A stretch of 64,000 bases of DNA from Fremontodendron californicum (lineage: Eukaryota; Streptophyta; Magnoliopsida; Malvales; Malvaceae): assembly GCA_030761205.1 (NCBI GenBank), contig JAULJL010000034.1:4735501-4799500 (forward strand). Direction: 5' to 3'. Of the stretch, positions 11,270 through 23,105 are shown in pieces. Position 1 is the first letter of the stretch; each line of letters opens with the position of its first letter. The notes beneath the pieces are model-generated. The model ran no database searches. It saw nothing but the letters and a program-made list of their open reading frames with translations, and was not told where the DNA came from. A program made the translations under genes and the position numbers.

Positions 11270-11950
11270 GTTATAATTGAATCACTATGACAAACTATAC
11301 AAAATATGGAATAAATTGAGACATGACACGAAATAACATGGAAGACAATTAAAACACGACACAACACAAAAAATAACATGAACACGACACAAATACATAA
11401 ACGTGTCAAAATCTACATAAAACAAATTATTAACGTGTAAAAATTTATATAAATTTATAATACTTTTAAACATACGATAAAATAACATGAAAACGACATG
11501 AACATACAATTTTTTCTCTAAATTGAATCACTATGATAGATTACGCAAAATATGGATGAATTGAGACATGATACAAACATGCAATTTTTTCTCTAAATTG
11601 AATCACTATGCTATATATGCAAAATATTTGGATGAATTGAAACACGACACGATATGAGAAAAATAATTAAAACAGATAGAAACAAAAAAATCATGAACAC
11701 AACACAAATACACGAACGTATCAAAATCTACATAAAATGAATTATTAACGTGTAAAAATTTATATAAATTTATAATACTTTGAACACATGAAAAAATAAC
11801 ACGAACACGACACGAAAAATAACATGAACACAACACGAATACCGAATGTGTCAAAATCTACCTAAAATGAATTATCAACGTGTAAAAATTTATATAAATT
11901 TATAATATTTTGAACACACGAAAAAATAACCCAAACACGAAAACTACACG
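11270..11950. repeat. AT-rich tandem and imperfect repeat block with ACACGA motifs
   Basis: The segment TTGAATCACTATG recurs at about 11277, 11523 and 11597, and a block with AACGTGTAAAAATTTATATA recurs at about 11430, 11748 and 11877, interspersed with ACACGACACGAA-like motifs. Units vary from about 75 to 250 bp. Related sequence occurs at 49380-49560 and, inverted and weaker, at 33600-33800, so this is a dispersed family rather than a local satellite. No coding capacity. Confidence 0.7.
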
Positions 11951-12397
11951 AACAAACAAATTTTTTTATTCCCTTTCTTTTTCCTTTCTTCCCTCTTTAT
12001 TTTCTTTCTCTTTCTCCTTTCTTTCTTTTCTTTTCCTTCTTTCCTTATTCATTAAAAAAAAATACCCTAATAACCCCCTTCAACCCTCTAAATGTCCAAG
12101 CTTAGTTGTTCTCACACAAGAGCACCCAAAATTGAAATTGGACACTCTCCTTATTGAGGACAACTTTTAATATTAGTTATAGATTATTACAAAGATAAGG
12201 GTTATCTTAACACATAATTGGACTAATATTTATATTTTATTTGCAAGCAGCTTCTAGGAAAAAAAATTATATCCAGGCATATCAACCTTTTGTATAATGA
12301 TGTTTTTTTTTTTTAATTTTTTATATATATAAATATTTTATACAAAAAAAAATTGGAGTTCGAGAATAGGAAAAAAAATTGTAGATGCTTGGATTCG
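11951..12397. other. pyrimidine-rich and low-complexity intergenic DNA
   Basis: A T/C-rich tract at 11965-12050 (CTTTCTTTTC-like runs) is followed by plain AT-rich sequence. The open frame over it is low complexity and not believable as protein. Confidence 0.5.
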
Positions 12398-12605
12398 AAT
12401 AAACCTGCTCAAGAGCCGGGCTATCCATTCAAACTCGAAGGCCCGCCCATATTTTGGAGGGTTTGGACAAAAATATTAAACCCGAAATATGGGATTGGAC
12501 AAAAAAATGAGGCCCGTTTAGAAAATGGGCTGGACCTTGACTCCAACAATCAAGGCTCTGGTCCGACTTGGCCCGACCCATTTTTCAAGTTCATCACTCC
12601 ATGTC
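12398..12605. mobile_element. degenerate MITE of the GGTCGGG-ended hAT-like family
   Basis: ACCTGCTCAAGAGCCGGGC on the left and GGCCCGACCCATTTTTCAAG on the right resemble the inverted ends seen precisely at 48522-48831 and 53637-55803. No TSD could be recognised, so limits are approximate. Confidence 0.5.
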
Positions 12606-13593
12606 TGACATATGAACTAACCCCTATTATCAGATGCTATCATTTGATATTCTTAGGCAGTTGCTGACCAAATTGTACATGAAAATATATTCAGCAAAAG
12701 GTGAATGCTGGAAACATTAAATAGCAATTCAATTCTGAATCATCCAGACCAGTGTTGTAGTAAGTAAATGAAAATCAGAACAACTAAGGATGAAAAGGCA
12801 ACATGCACAAACAAAGAAAGAATATATGAAAGACTTTTGGGAATTCACAAAAAGAGTCTAATTCACTGTGGTAAAATACATGTACATGATGGAATGCTAA
12901 ATACAAGAATAAATATTTTGTACAAAAATTTCATGCAGAGATCAACAAATATTGGACCTTTGATAGAAACTCCCATGGCTTTAGACAACTTTGTTTCTCA
13001 TCTCCTAACAAAAAAGTTATGAATTTCTTTTTTGGTGTAAAAAAAAAATTGCCCTTCAAAAGAATTGAAATATGGAATCAATCATATGAACAAGGAAAGA
13101 CAGAATGTGAGACTTTAATACCATAAATACAGAATTGGATAATCGAAATTTCGTTTAATTCATTCCAAATATAGGATGTTCTAGACAACACAAAAAATTA
13201 GAAAATACAATGGTCCTACCAACATCAACATTTTCCTACAACCAGGGTACACAAAGGAAGCTACATATATCAGAAATAAGAAGCAAAGACTAGACTAAGC
13301 AATAGTCACACCTAAACCCAAAAGCTTCTCAATCTTCTCAACCTAAATCCAACAGACCGATTATACAAAAAATGGTCTATACATAGCTGTACAAAATGTA
13401 AGGCATGGAAAATGCGACATATAATCAGGTTCGACGAATTAGACATCGATTCAGTGCTTTCACAAAAAAATATAGCACGTTGAATTATTCAATTCCTAAC
13501 GTACAAAAAATTTTCGATGCTCCAACAAAAAATATAGCACCTCAAACTTCCAAACCCTAATCTACATAGAGAATTAAACCACACTACAAGTCC
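12606..13593. other. intergenic, no gene seen
   Basis: AT-rich sequence next to the transporter pseudogene. I looked for the remaining C-terminal exons of that gene here and did not find them. Confidence 0.45.
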
Positions 13594-14454
13594 AATCAGC
13601 ATCAAATGAGGGAGCTCTCCATTGAAAAGGATATGAAACTCTTATCCTGTTCACGAAGTATTGTACAAAAACAAAGACCAATAATCAATTCAATTAGCAA
13701 TCTCATTCTTATACAGATAGCAAAACAACGAACTTCAAGTATCCCATCACAAGAATAATATATGCCTCCTATAATTAAAATAATTTTATGCATTGAAGCT
13801 ATGGCATATGTAAGGCTAAAAAGGCAAAATTTTATGAGATTTCATCACTGCTAGGGTCCATATAAGGATAAGAGCATATTGCTTGTAATGAAGAAGCAAA
13901 ATAGCCTTACCAAGGAGCAGCACCTATAATCCCAGCACGATTTATTTGAATTTTAGGTCATGTGTTCTTATATATGCCCTGCCAACAATGAACACATGAG
14001 CATATATTCAGACAATCACGACCGAGTTTATGACAGCAAAGCAGTCAAACACATGCCTCTCCCCATGTATAATATGGGGTATATACTGCAAAAACTCATT
14101 GAGGTGATTGTTACTATTCAACAAATTTTTCTTGTAAGGTTAAGCATTAACCATCTATTTGGTGTCACTACTGTTGCAAAAAAAAAAAAAAAAGAAAAAA
14201 AAAAGAAAGAGGTTATCTTTAAATGGAAAATCTAAATTACCTGTTAAAAAGTTAAGAGAACGATGATTAGTGGTAGCCCAATCTCTATGCATTTGGCAAG
14301 CTACCGTACTTAAGAAAAATAAAATGAGCGAGAAAGATGGAGCAATTTTATAAGACATGTTCTCAACAGAAGATGTTGATACATACCATAGGAAAACCAA
14401 ACTCATAGAGACCAAAGCTAGACAGAGCAACCAAGGGAACAACAGACAGAGGAC
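13594..14454 (-). pseudogene. nucleobase-ascorbate transporter (NAT) pseudogene fragment
   Basis: Four exon-like pieces on the minus strand read in NAT order. Exon A (14454-14387): LSVVPLVALSSFGLYEFGFP, ending at a GTATGT donor. Exon B (14300-about 14250): AKCIEIGLPL after a TAG acceptor. Exon C (14086-13911): QYIPHIIHGERHVFDCFAV, then IYAHVFIVGRAY and AGIIGAAPW, ending at a GTAAGG donor. Exon D (13645-13594): IRVSYPFQWRAPSFDA. NAT proteins are multi-pass membrane purine/xanthine transporters. Exon C has several in-frame stops and exon B runs into TAA, so this is a relic. The N-terminal and C-terminal exons are missing. Intact splice sites show it derives from genomic DNA, not a retrocopy. 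Confidence 0.75.
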
Positions 14455-14464
14455 TTAAGAAAAA

Positions 14465-14760
14465 AAAAAGGGAAGATAGAATGGAGAAGTCAGGAAGTAA
14501 GGGAATGGATGGATAATGGGGAAGGGAGAAGGGGAAGAAGATGGATTATCGGAGGGAAAGAAAGATTTTGTTTTTGGTATTAGGTTTATTTCATTAAAGG
14601 TATATTTGTTTTTACAATTTTCTTACTAATAATTTCTTATTTCTTCATTTCCCTTTTATAAATAATGTTAAGATTTAAGACCATTTAACTATTATTCCAC
14701 AGTTGACTGTACCTTTCTCAAATTAACCCTAACTTCTATTGATGTCATGTCAGGGCTGAG
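14465..14760. repeat. diverged duplicate of 31990-32285
   Basis: Starting at GGAAGATAGAATGGA, about 290 bp align with 31990-32285 in the same orientation, including purine-rich GGGAGAAGGGG, TTTATTTCATTAA, and the tail ending in TTTCTCAAATT. I judge roughly three quarters identity by eye. Its nature (old segmental duplicate or unrecognised element) is unknown. Confidence 0.6.
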
Positions 14761-14780
14761 AAAATAGTCTTGTTTATTAT

Positions 14781-15078
14781 ATGTGTCCATGGGTCGCTCG
14801 GGTTAGGTTAGATCCGAATAGCAAAAAATTTGTTTGTTTGAAGTTTGGTTTGAGTTCAAAAGTTATTTTACTATTTCAAATATTAAAATATTAATTTTTT
14901 TTATATTAATATTAATATATTTTTATAATTAAATTTAAATAAAATATATTTTATTATTTAAATAGTAATTCAAGCTAGGCTGAGTCAGCACAGATTATAA
15001 AAATCTTATCTCAAGCTGGGTTCAATTCGGGTCGGACTTGTCAAATTAAGCGGGTAATTTGGCTCGTAAACATGTCTA
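14781..15078. mobile_element. hAT-like MITE with GGGTC/GACTC inverted ends, degenerate
   Basis: It begins near GTCCATGGGTCGCTCGGGTT and ends near GGCTCGTAAACATGTCTAA with an AT-rich centre containing ATTAATATTAATATATTTTT, the same core as the other copies in the window. The TSD is not clear. Confidence 0.55.
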
Positions 15079-15307
15079 ATCAACAGAAAATAAATAATAA
15101 ATAAACATGAAAAATCCATCCACCAAATAATTAAAATATGGCATCACATTTTATGTTACATAATATTCATAATTAAGCATTGAAAAAAATTGTACTAGAC
15201 CATATATATTTACCATTTCCAATGAAAATGAGGTCCAAGTAATTTCATCAATTTTGTACAAGTTTATTAATTTATTGATGAATTTTTTCCGATGGATCTT
15301 TATTATA
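15079..15307. other. intergenic, no gene seen
   Basis: AT-rich spacer before the gypsy-type element. Confidence 0.4.
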
Positions 15308-15312
15308 CTAAG
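15308..15312. repeat. TSD of the gypsy-type element, left
   Basis: CTAAG, repeated exactly at 24859-24863 outside the other LTR. Confidence 0.85.
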
Positions 15313-16879
15313 TGTCATAACGTGCCAAATACGAATTCAACATGCTAGACACAAATCATGAAGTCGCCACTAATCATCTAATTTAGGTATGATTAGTCAC
15401 CTATATGAATCTATCATTTTATGGTCTTAATTCATCCTAATTTTGTATTTATTCTCTAATCATGACAAATAATAATAAAATAAAAAAATACATAATAAAA
15501 ATAATAATAATCATGGAATAGCAAATAATCAAATTAACCTAGACCTAAAACATGAAGAAAAAAAAATTAGTATCATAAAATAAATAAATCATAAAAATAA
15601 ATAAAATCATCATACAATCATAGCATAATCATCATATAATCAATATTATAATAATCATCACATAATAAATATATAATTATAAATAACAATAATAAAAATC
15701 ATCATCATTATGTAATCATATAATCCATCATGTAATTATTATAAATCATAATTAAACACTCATCATGATATCATTACCTATCATATAATCATAAATAATC
15801 ATATCATAAAAAATAAAAATAAAAATAAAAATAAAAAATCATAAAATCATGCCATCATTAAATAATCATGTAATCAATGTCATAATCATTTATCAAATAA
15901 CAATTAAAACAAAATGAATAAATAAAAAAACGTGAAAGTGAACGGAAAAGAACAGAAAACTAAAAGACAAAGTAAAAAGAAGAAGAAAGCCAACCAAAGA
16001 ATTTACACGCGGGTCAGGCATGCGCACAGACCAACGTGTAGGTTTAAAAACATTTTTTTACCAGCTCATTTGTTTTATCTTTAAAAAAAAAAATCTCCTT
16101 GTCTCTATCTCTCTCTTCAAACTCCAAGAACAACCTCAAGAACACTTCAAAATTTTCAGATTTCGGTAGTCATCTGCCACCGCCGGCCATCGCCGACCAC
16201 CGCTGACCAAACTCGAAATTTTTTTAAAAAATTACCAAATCTTCTTCTTGATCTCCTCTAACCGAAAATCACTTTGGTTTTGTCAAAATCATCTTCAAAA
16301 ATCGTAGATCTCCGAAATTTAAATTTTTCGATCCGGCTCCGTTCACCGTTGGATGATCACCAAATTTCAACCGAACCTTCATCTGATTATTTCCTAGGCT
16401 TTCACCATTGGATTTCTTAAAATAACACCTCAAACTCCAAAACCCAAAGAAATTCGAATCTAAAAGCTCTCAAAAATATTTCCCTTCTTTTTTGCTACTA
16501 ATTTCCTTGTTCTCTACTGCTTATAATCCGAAATTGTGTGTTTCTCTGATCATTTTGGTGTTGAATCCCAAGGTTCTTTTTATAGAGAAAAATCACAAGA
16601 GTTTCATTGTAATCTGACTTAATCTGATATGTTTGATCTAGAATTCTATCTCAGTTGTTTCATTTACCACAAACACTTAAGTTTGATCTTAATCCGAGTA
16701 GGAAGGGGGGTTCCGGTTGAATCAAACCTTTTTTTTCTGATTATCTTTTCTTTTTTATTTTTTTCTGATTGTTTATTTAATTTCGAAAATTAAGAATTAA
16801 AAATTACAATTAAAGTTAAAAATGAAAAATTAAACTAAAATTAAAGTTAAAACAACCCGGATAAAAACGGATGTCTAAA
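15313..16879 (-). repeat. 3' LTR of the gypsy-type element, 1567 bp
   Basis: The plus strand starts TGTCATAACGTGCC and ends GGATGTCTAAA. It matches 23106-24858 along its length but lacks a block of about 190 bp that the other LTR has (after position 15418, counterpart about 23210-23390), so it suffered a deletion. The terminal base pair is mutated (TGTAGA became TTTAGA on the minus strand). Confidence 0.9.
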
Positions 16880-16893
16880 GTTGCCCCTCTTTG
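16880..16893 (-). other. polypurine tract of the gypsy-type element
   Basis: The minus strand reads CAAAGAGGGGCAAC immediately before the 3' LTR, the expected place for plus-strand priming. Confidence 0.6.
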
Positions 16894-16984
16894 TGCATTT
16901 CCTGAGAATCAGGGGATGTGCAAAGACGTAGACACCTACATGTTCTAAACAATCAAAAGTAAATAAACATTAAAGCAGATCTCA

Positions 16985-17830
16985 TCGTAGAAATGCTCTT
17001 CTAAACGAGGCATAAAGTTTTAAATAAACCTAACGTGAAAATATACTCATCCATCGAGGCATCAACTTTAAATACCAAACAAGAAAAAATTCATCTCCAC
17101 GAGGCATCAGCTTTAAAAACCAAACGAGAAAAAACTCCTTCCAACGAGGCATCAACTTTAAAATTTCCAAACGAGAAAATGTTCCTCAAGAGAGGCTCGA
17201 CATTTTAAACAAATATATCTATATACTCCTCAAGAAAGGCTTGACAAAAATAATCCTCAAGAGAAATTTGGTATAAACAAAATAATCATCGAGAGAGATT
17301 TGATGTAAGCAAATAATTCTCAAGAGAGATTTTAGCAAAAATATTATCAAGAGTGGTTTAAAATAATTCTCCGATAGAGATTTAACAAAAAGATTCTAAA
17401 AAAAGATTAGCAAATATATCCTCCAGAAAGGCTCATCATCAAGAAATATAGCTCGAGAGAGGCTTAACAAAAATATTCTCAAAAAAAGCTTAGCAAACAT
17501 ATCCTCAAGAGAGGCTCATAAAAAATATTCTTGAAATAGTTTTTAAACAGAATATCCTTATGAGAGGTTTTGAAAACACGAATATCCTCGTGAGAAGCTT
17601 AGAAACATCCTCATGAGAGGCTTAACTACATCCTCGTGAGAGACATCCTCGTGAGAGGATTTGAAATGAAACATCCTCATGAGAAGACTTGAAAATGAAC
17701 ATTCTCGTGAGAGGCTTTTAAAACGAACATCCTCGTGAGAGGCTTTGAAAACGAACATCTTCATGAGAGACTTAGAAATCTCATCTATTTAAATATATTC
17801 AAGAGAGGTTTTAAAATCACATTCAACTTA
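16985..17830. repeat. decayed minisatellite in the gypsy-type element
   Basis: Units of roughly 30 bp built on CTCAAGAGAGGCTT or CCTCGTGAGAGGCTTTGAAA, about 25 degenerate copies, best preserved at 17560-17770. It lies in the non-coding part between gag and the 3' LTR. Open frames here are repeat artefacts. Confidence 0.75.
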
Positions 17831-20307
17831 ACAATATTTCTCCAAAGAGGTTTTAAAATCTTATCCAATCTTCAAAAATTTTATCTTGCAAAATTTCCAA
17901 ACGAGATTAAAAAATTTATCTTAAAAATATCTTCAACCAAAATTCAAGAATCTTATCTTGTAAAATTTTCCAACCGAGACTCAAAGATTTCACCTTAAAA
18001 TTCTTCATACAACATTACTTTTGGAAAAGTTTTCCTCAATCGAGGCTCAAGAATTTCACTTTGAGAAAAGTTTGACTTCAAAATCTTTCTCATATGCTAA
18101 ATGCATGCAATGAATGACATCATGCAGTGCACGAAATACAAATGTCATGAATGCAATGAAATGCGATGAATGAAAAATGTTCCAATTAATCCACATCATG
18201 TGTCTCCAATCGTGGTAACAAGGATTCTCAAGCTCATTCTTTTCATCTTCCGAACATGTAACTTTAGAACTGGCTAACAAGTTCCATCCACCGAACTAGT
18301 CCTTTTGTAGATTTTATTCAATCTCAAATGCAGTATTTGTTCGTTTCCAAAGTGTAAGTTTTCTAACTTAGAAGCCTCAAATGTCCATATTCCAGACCCT
18401 TCCTAATTCTCATCTTTCTTTCCTTTTGCCCCAAGACATTATCTTTAAATTTTTTTTCTCAAAGTAATCCAGATATCTTTCATGATTATTATCTTAACTT
18501 ATCAATCATCATTCCAATTTCATAACAAATGAAATGCATCAACATTTCCTCTATTCATTATGGGTATGCAAAGTTGACAACAAAGAATGGTAAGAAACAA
18601 AGTGAATTGAAGAAAAAGGTCTTTATCAATGAAAGAACAAATCTATGTCAAGAATAATTGGCAAATCAAAGAATTAGACAAGGATATTTGGATGGGATAT
18701 CAACATCCCCAAATAATGAATATGTTGACAATCTTGAGATTAATCCATGATTCACTTTCAAAAATCAGTCCAATCGGTATTCTTGATCTTTTTGAGTTGC
18801 GTCAGACCAAACTATGCCCCCAATGAAATCTTCAAACTGACTTTCATTATACCTAAGTCGCCCTTTTAGGTTTTCAACTTAGATATTCTCCTATGACTCA
18901 AACTGCCTTTTAGGGTTTTCAATTTGAATCCTCATTTTTATTTCTTTTTTTCTTTTTTCATTTTTTTCTTTCAAAGAAACATTTCTCCATAGTATTTGGC
19001 AAATCATATTCATTCATCTTTCTTAAAATAATGCTTCACTCGAAAAAGCTTTTCACTTCATAAGAACTCCACAAATAGATGTGTACTCTCTCTAATGGCC
19101 ATGTGACTTAAGAGCAGTTTCTTCAAAACTAATTCTTTCTCAAAGTATCAAGAACAAACTTTTCTCATCATGTGTTCGTCTCAATATTCTTGGAGGCAAT
19201 TGAGCATATCAAAGTGTTACAAGCCTTTTCTTTTTCTTTGGAGCTGCCTTCAAGCATCTAAGATTCATTGTCCTTTAATGATACCACAAGCATGTCCTAA
19301 TTCAATATATGTTTTCCAATTCAAACATTCACTTTGATCAAAATGGACTTTTCCAGGTATGTAATGTAGGCCAGTGTTTGAGGTCATGAAAGAAAGGATA
19401 AATAGGCTCAAATATGTGTTTAGGGTTGCAAACCAAAGGATCATAAGCATCAACCTTCACATTGAATCTTTTAATTTTCCATCAAATTTTGTCTTTTTTT
19501 TTCATTTTTCTTCATCAATCATCAATCACTTTTTCATCAACATTCAGTTTTTCATTTTTCTTTCACAAAGGGGAACTTTCTTTGCCCCAGAAATCTCGTA
19601 CAACTCTTGTTTTCTTTTTGCGAACATATTTCTTTCTAAACTTTGCCCCCCAGGGTGAAGGGTAATCCTTGGTTGGGTTCTTTTGAAAGAAATTTAAAGG
19701 CTCAAACATGGGTAACAAATAGATAATTTCTTTATGTGAGGATAAAAGAAAGACGGCCATTTATCATCTCAAATGTGAACATTCTCATCAAAGAACATTA
19801 ATTGAAAAATGACAAGCTCGTAGAAATTCTTCCTAGAGGACTTACACATACTTGTAAAGGAATTCAACAACAATTCATCATACTTGTGAAGCAATTCTAC
19901 TAATTTTCTTTCAATCATGCCAAAATTGCATATCAACTTTCACCTTCCTTTTTACCACAGTAATCTCAACAAATCAAATGGCAAAGTATGGTCATATATG
20001 TTCAAGTTCACCAATATGGACATAACTTTCAAAATTGAATCTCAAATTATTTTCCACGATTGTCTTCACATTCATTATTTGGAGACTTGAAATGGATGAA
20101 ATTGAAGGGGTAGGCAATATATAAAGGCAAAGGAAGACATAACAAATGAAAGAGGAAATGAAAATGCATCAAACTTGCCAATTCATTGAAATGATAAAAA
20201 ATAAATTAAGTCTAAACATAAAAGACATCACTTTAGAAGGAAAAGTTCAAAGATAGCATGCAACTTCCATATTCTTCTCATAATCTTCTCATAGAGGCCC
20301 TTTACCA
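17831..20307. other. non-coding interior of the gypsy-type element
   Basis: Here an autonomous element would carry protease, RT, RNase H and integrase. I read both strands and saw no such motifs, only AT-rich sequence with scattered short frames. It may be old filler or a very decayed region. Confidence 0.6.
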
Positions 20308-21799
20308 CTAAAAACTTGGCTCTGTTTTCTCATCAAAACTCAATAGACCTTCTTTGACTAAATTTTGCACCTTTCTCTTCGAAGCTCCGCATTCTTCTGT
20401 GGAATGGCCTAAGCTCCCAATGTGGTAATCACAAGTGACACTGGCATCATAGCCCTTAGGGTAAGGAGGCTTTAGAGGCTCAGAATATATCGGTGCAACT
20501 AGATGATCTTGGATAAGCTGAGTGAGTAATTCAGTGTATGACATTGGGATTGGATCTATAGGAGTTCTAACCCAACTATTTCATTGTCTTTTCTGATTAC
20601 TCACTAGAGGCTGAGTAGCAGGTTTAGTTGAAGACATGGATGCAGGGTTAGACAAAGGGACAGGTGTTTGAGAATGAAAGTTTGGATGGAAATTTGGTTG
20701 TGATACTGATCAATAAGGGTTTGGTGCAACATTACTTATAGTGGGGTGATAATGTTGGTACATGGGGTATGGATGGTATGGGGGAAAACCTCCTACCTGT
20801 TGCCCTCCATAAGTCACAACTTGGACATCTTCTTCTTTCTTTTTAGATGCCACACTTTTCTTTCCATCGGATGTCTCTCCAACTTCAAGCTTCTCGCTCT
20901 TTATAGCATTTTAAATTATCTCCCCGGAGATTACCATGTCTGTAAAATTCTTGGTGGCATTCCCAATCATCATTTCATAGTACGGTGCTTTGAGGATACT
21001 TACAAAAAAACCGTAGTTTCCTTTTCAGTGAGAGGTGGTTGGACTTTGGCAGTAACGTCCCTCCACCTTTGGGCATACTCTTTGAAGCTTTCAGTAGCTT
21101 TCTTCTCCATATTTTGCAAGGATAATCGATCAGGGGCCTTGTCAACAATGTGATTCTACTGATTAATGAACGTCTTTGCTAATTCTTTCCACGTACGGAC
21201 GCGGTTCTTATCTAGCTGAACATACCACTTGACAGCAGATCCTGTAAGACTGTCCTGGAAGACATGGATGAGCAACTTATCATCTTTTGCGTGAGCAGCC
21301 ATCTTCCGGCAATACATGGTGATGTGAGATATGGGGCACTTGGACCCATCAAACTTCTCGAAATCAAGAGTCTTGAACTTGGGCGGGATAACCAAATCTG
21401 GGACCAAACAAAGCCCTTCAACGTCCATAGAACCATAAAAATCTAAACCCTCAACAGCCCGGAGTCTTTCTTCAATCAGGTTCATCTTACAGAGTCCATC
21501 TCTTCAACTACCTTCAGCCTTTCTTGCTATTTGAGATCATCTAAGTCTGGAACTTGGACAGGATCTATCTTTGCCCCAGGGATATTAATGGTATATCCCA
21601 GGCTCTGAGGTTGAGCATATGGATGGTTGAATTCCCCCATGAATGGTGTTTGTTGCGAGTGTTCCTGTTGAGATATTTGAACCTGAGAAGGGTTGAAACC
21701 TGGTGGACATAGAGATTTGTCCACATTTTGGTTCTTCTCCTGAGAACCGGATTCATCTGCTTTATTATTCTCCTTCAAACTCTTAATCATTTCTAGCAA
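20308..21799 (-). pseudogene. gypsy-type gag, frameshifted
   Basis: 21527-21799 gives the Pro/Gln-rich N-terminal part. 21156-21485 gives the retrotransposon gag core (IPPKFKTLDFEKFDGSKCP, then LIHVFQDSLTGSAVKWYVQL and RTWKELAKTFINQ). After a TAG at 21156-21158 it continues as VDKAPDRLSLQNMEKK and AQRWRDVTAKVQPPL. A one-base shift in the T-run at about 21005-21012 moves it to the frame that reaches 20308, where CDYHIGSLGHSTEEC is the zinc knuckle. Further stops lie at 20911-20913, 20710-20712 and 20581-20583. The product would be a capsid-like protein; this copy cannot make it. Confidence 0.85.
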
Positions 21800-22053
21800 T
21801 GTACTTAACTGCTCTATAATTTCATCCTAAGCCTGTTCCACCCCATCTATTCTTGAAGCTTGTTCTTCGACCATTACTCTAGCTTGTGAACGGGTGTTGT
21901 AGGAATGCCCCAGGATCTTTGATTGTTAGAGCTATCCTTGAACCCTTCATTACCATTATTTTTAAAATTTAAGTCAAATGCTTTCATGAAATGCACATGT
22001 ATGATGCAAATAAACGAACAACATCAAAAATATTCATAAAGTTTAACAGTAAC

Positions 22054-22352
22054 ATTATGAAAAATGTACATGATGAGTGCATGAGCATAAAAAGATGTAC
22101 ATAATGAATGCATGAGCATTATGAAAAATGTACATGGTGAATGCATGAGCATAAAAAAAAATGTACATAATGAATACATGAGCATTATGAAAAATGTACA
22201 TGATGAATGCATGAGCATAAAAAAAATGTACATAATGAATGCATGAGCATTATAAAATGGACATGGTGAATGCATGAGCATTATGAAAAATGTACATGAT
22301 GAATGCATGAACATTATGTACACTATGAATGCATGAGCATTATGAAAAATGT
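22054..22352. repeat. about 32-bp tandem repeat in the leader of the gypsy-type element
   Basis: About nine units of ATGTACATGATGAATGCATG followed by AGCATTATGAAAA, alternating with an AGCATAAAAAAA form, which suggests a 64-bp higher-order unit. It lies between the primer-binding site and gag, i.e. in the 5' untranslated leader. Confidence 0.8.
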
Positions 22353-23084
22353 GTACATGATGAAAATATTTAAATGATGCAAATGCATGAAACTAACTGA
22401 AAGAATAAAGTTAATTCAAGTAATGGCCACAAAGATTTCATAAAATTCAATAGTTAGATACATATTAGAGAAAAACAAATAATATTCACAAAATTAAAAA
22501 ATTTGTCAAAAAGTAAGTATATTCCTTCATGTGTCCTATTTTGGGTTATTATCTATGAAATGGTTGGACATGGCTCTAACTTAGGTTGGCCTCTTAAGTG
22601 TTATCTATATGTTGGGCTTTAAGATATTTGACATCTAAAAGGTCTCCAAATTTCTCCTTAACTTCATCCATGGAGAATGAGTAAGGCACCCCAATCCTCA
22701 CCCATAATAGGCTCATTGGAAACGATTCAATTTGGGTGAGAGTATTTTCATAGCCCATACGGATGTTATTACCCCACGAAAGCATAGGTACTTTACCCCT
22801 GAGAGTGTTTCGCTAGCCCATACGGAGGTTATTACCCCACGAAGGCGTAGTTACTTTACCCCCTCCTAAAAGGACGAGCTCGAGTATAGGGCTTATGTTA
22901 ATGAAAGTGTGGTGTGTACGAAGGAACATACAACCCTTTGACTCACGAAAATTCCTGAAAACAAAACAAATTAAAAAGAAAAAGGATTAAAACGTTAGAA
23001 AAAAATTAAAAATATATATATATTTAAGACCAATTTTAAGACAAAAAATAACATGTGACTAACCTATGGCTCGACTCTCTAAAG

Positions 23085-23102
23085 TCCCTAGTAGAGTCGC
23101 CA
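23085..23102 (-). other. primer-binding site of the gypsy-type element
   Basis: The minus strand reads TGGCGACTCTACTAGGGA three bases inside the 5' LTR. TGGCGACTC-type sites occur in Tat/Ogre-like plant gypsy elements; I believe tRNA-Arg is the usual primer but cannot verify it here. Confidence 0.65.
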
Positions 23103-23105
23103 AAC

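Noticed and set aside
17558..17764. 68-codon frame with repeated HEDV units
   Set aside because: It is an artefact of the decayed minisatellite.
16985..17830. Roughly 30-bp repeats resembling a CRISPR array
   Set aside because: Units are contiguous and degenerate without unique spacers, and this is plant nuclear DNA.
22024..22323. 99-codon minus-strand frame with repeated MHSPCTFF-like units
   Set aside because: It is the translation of the 32-bp tandem repeat in the leader of the gypsy-type element.
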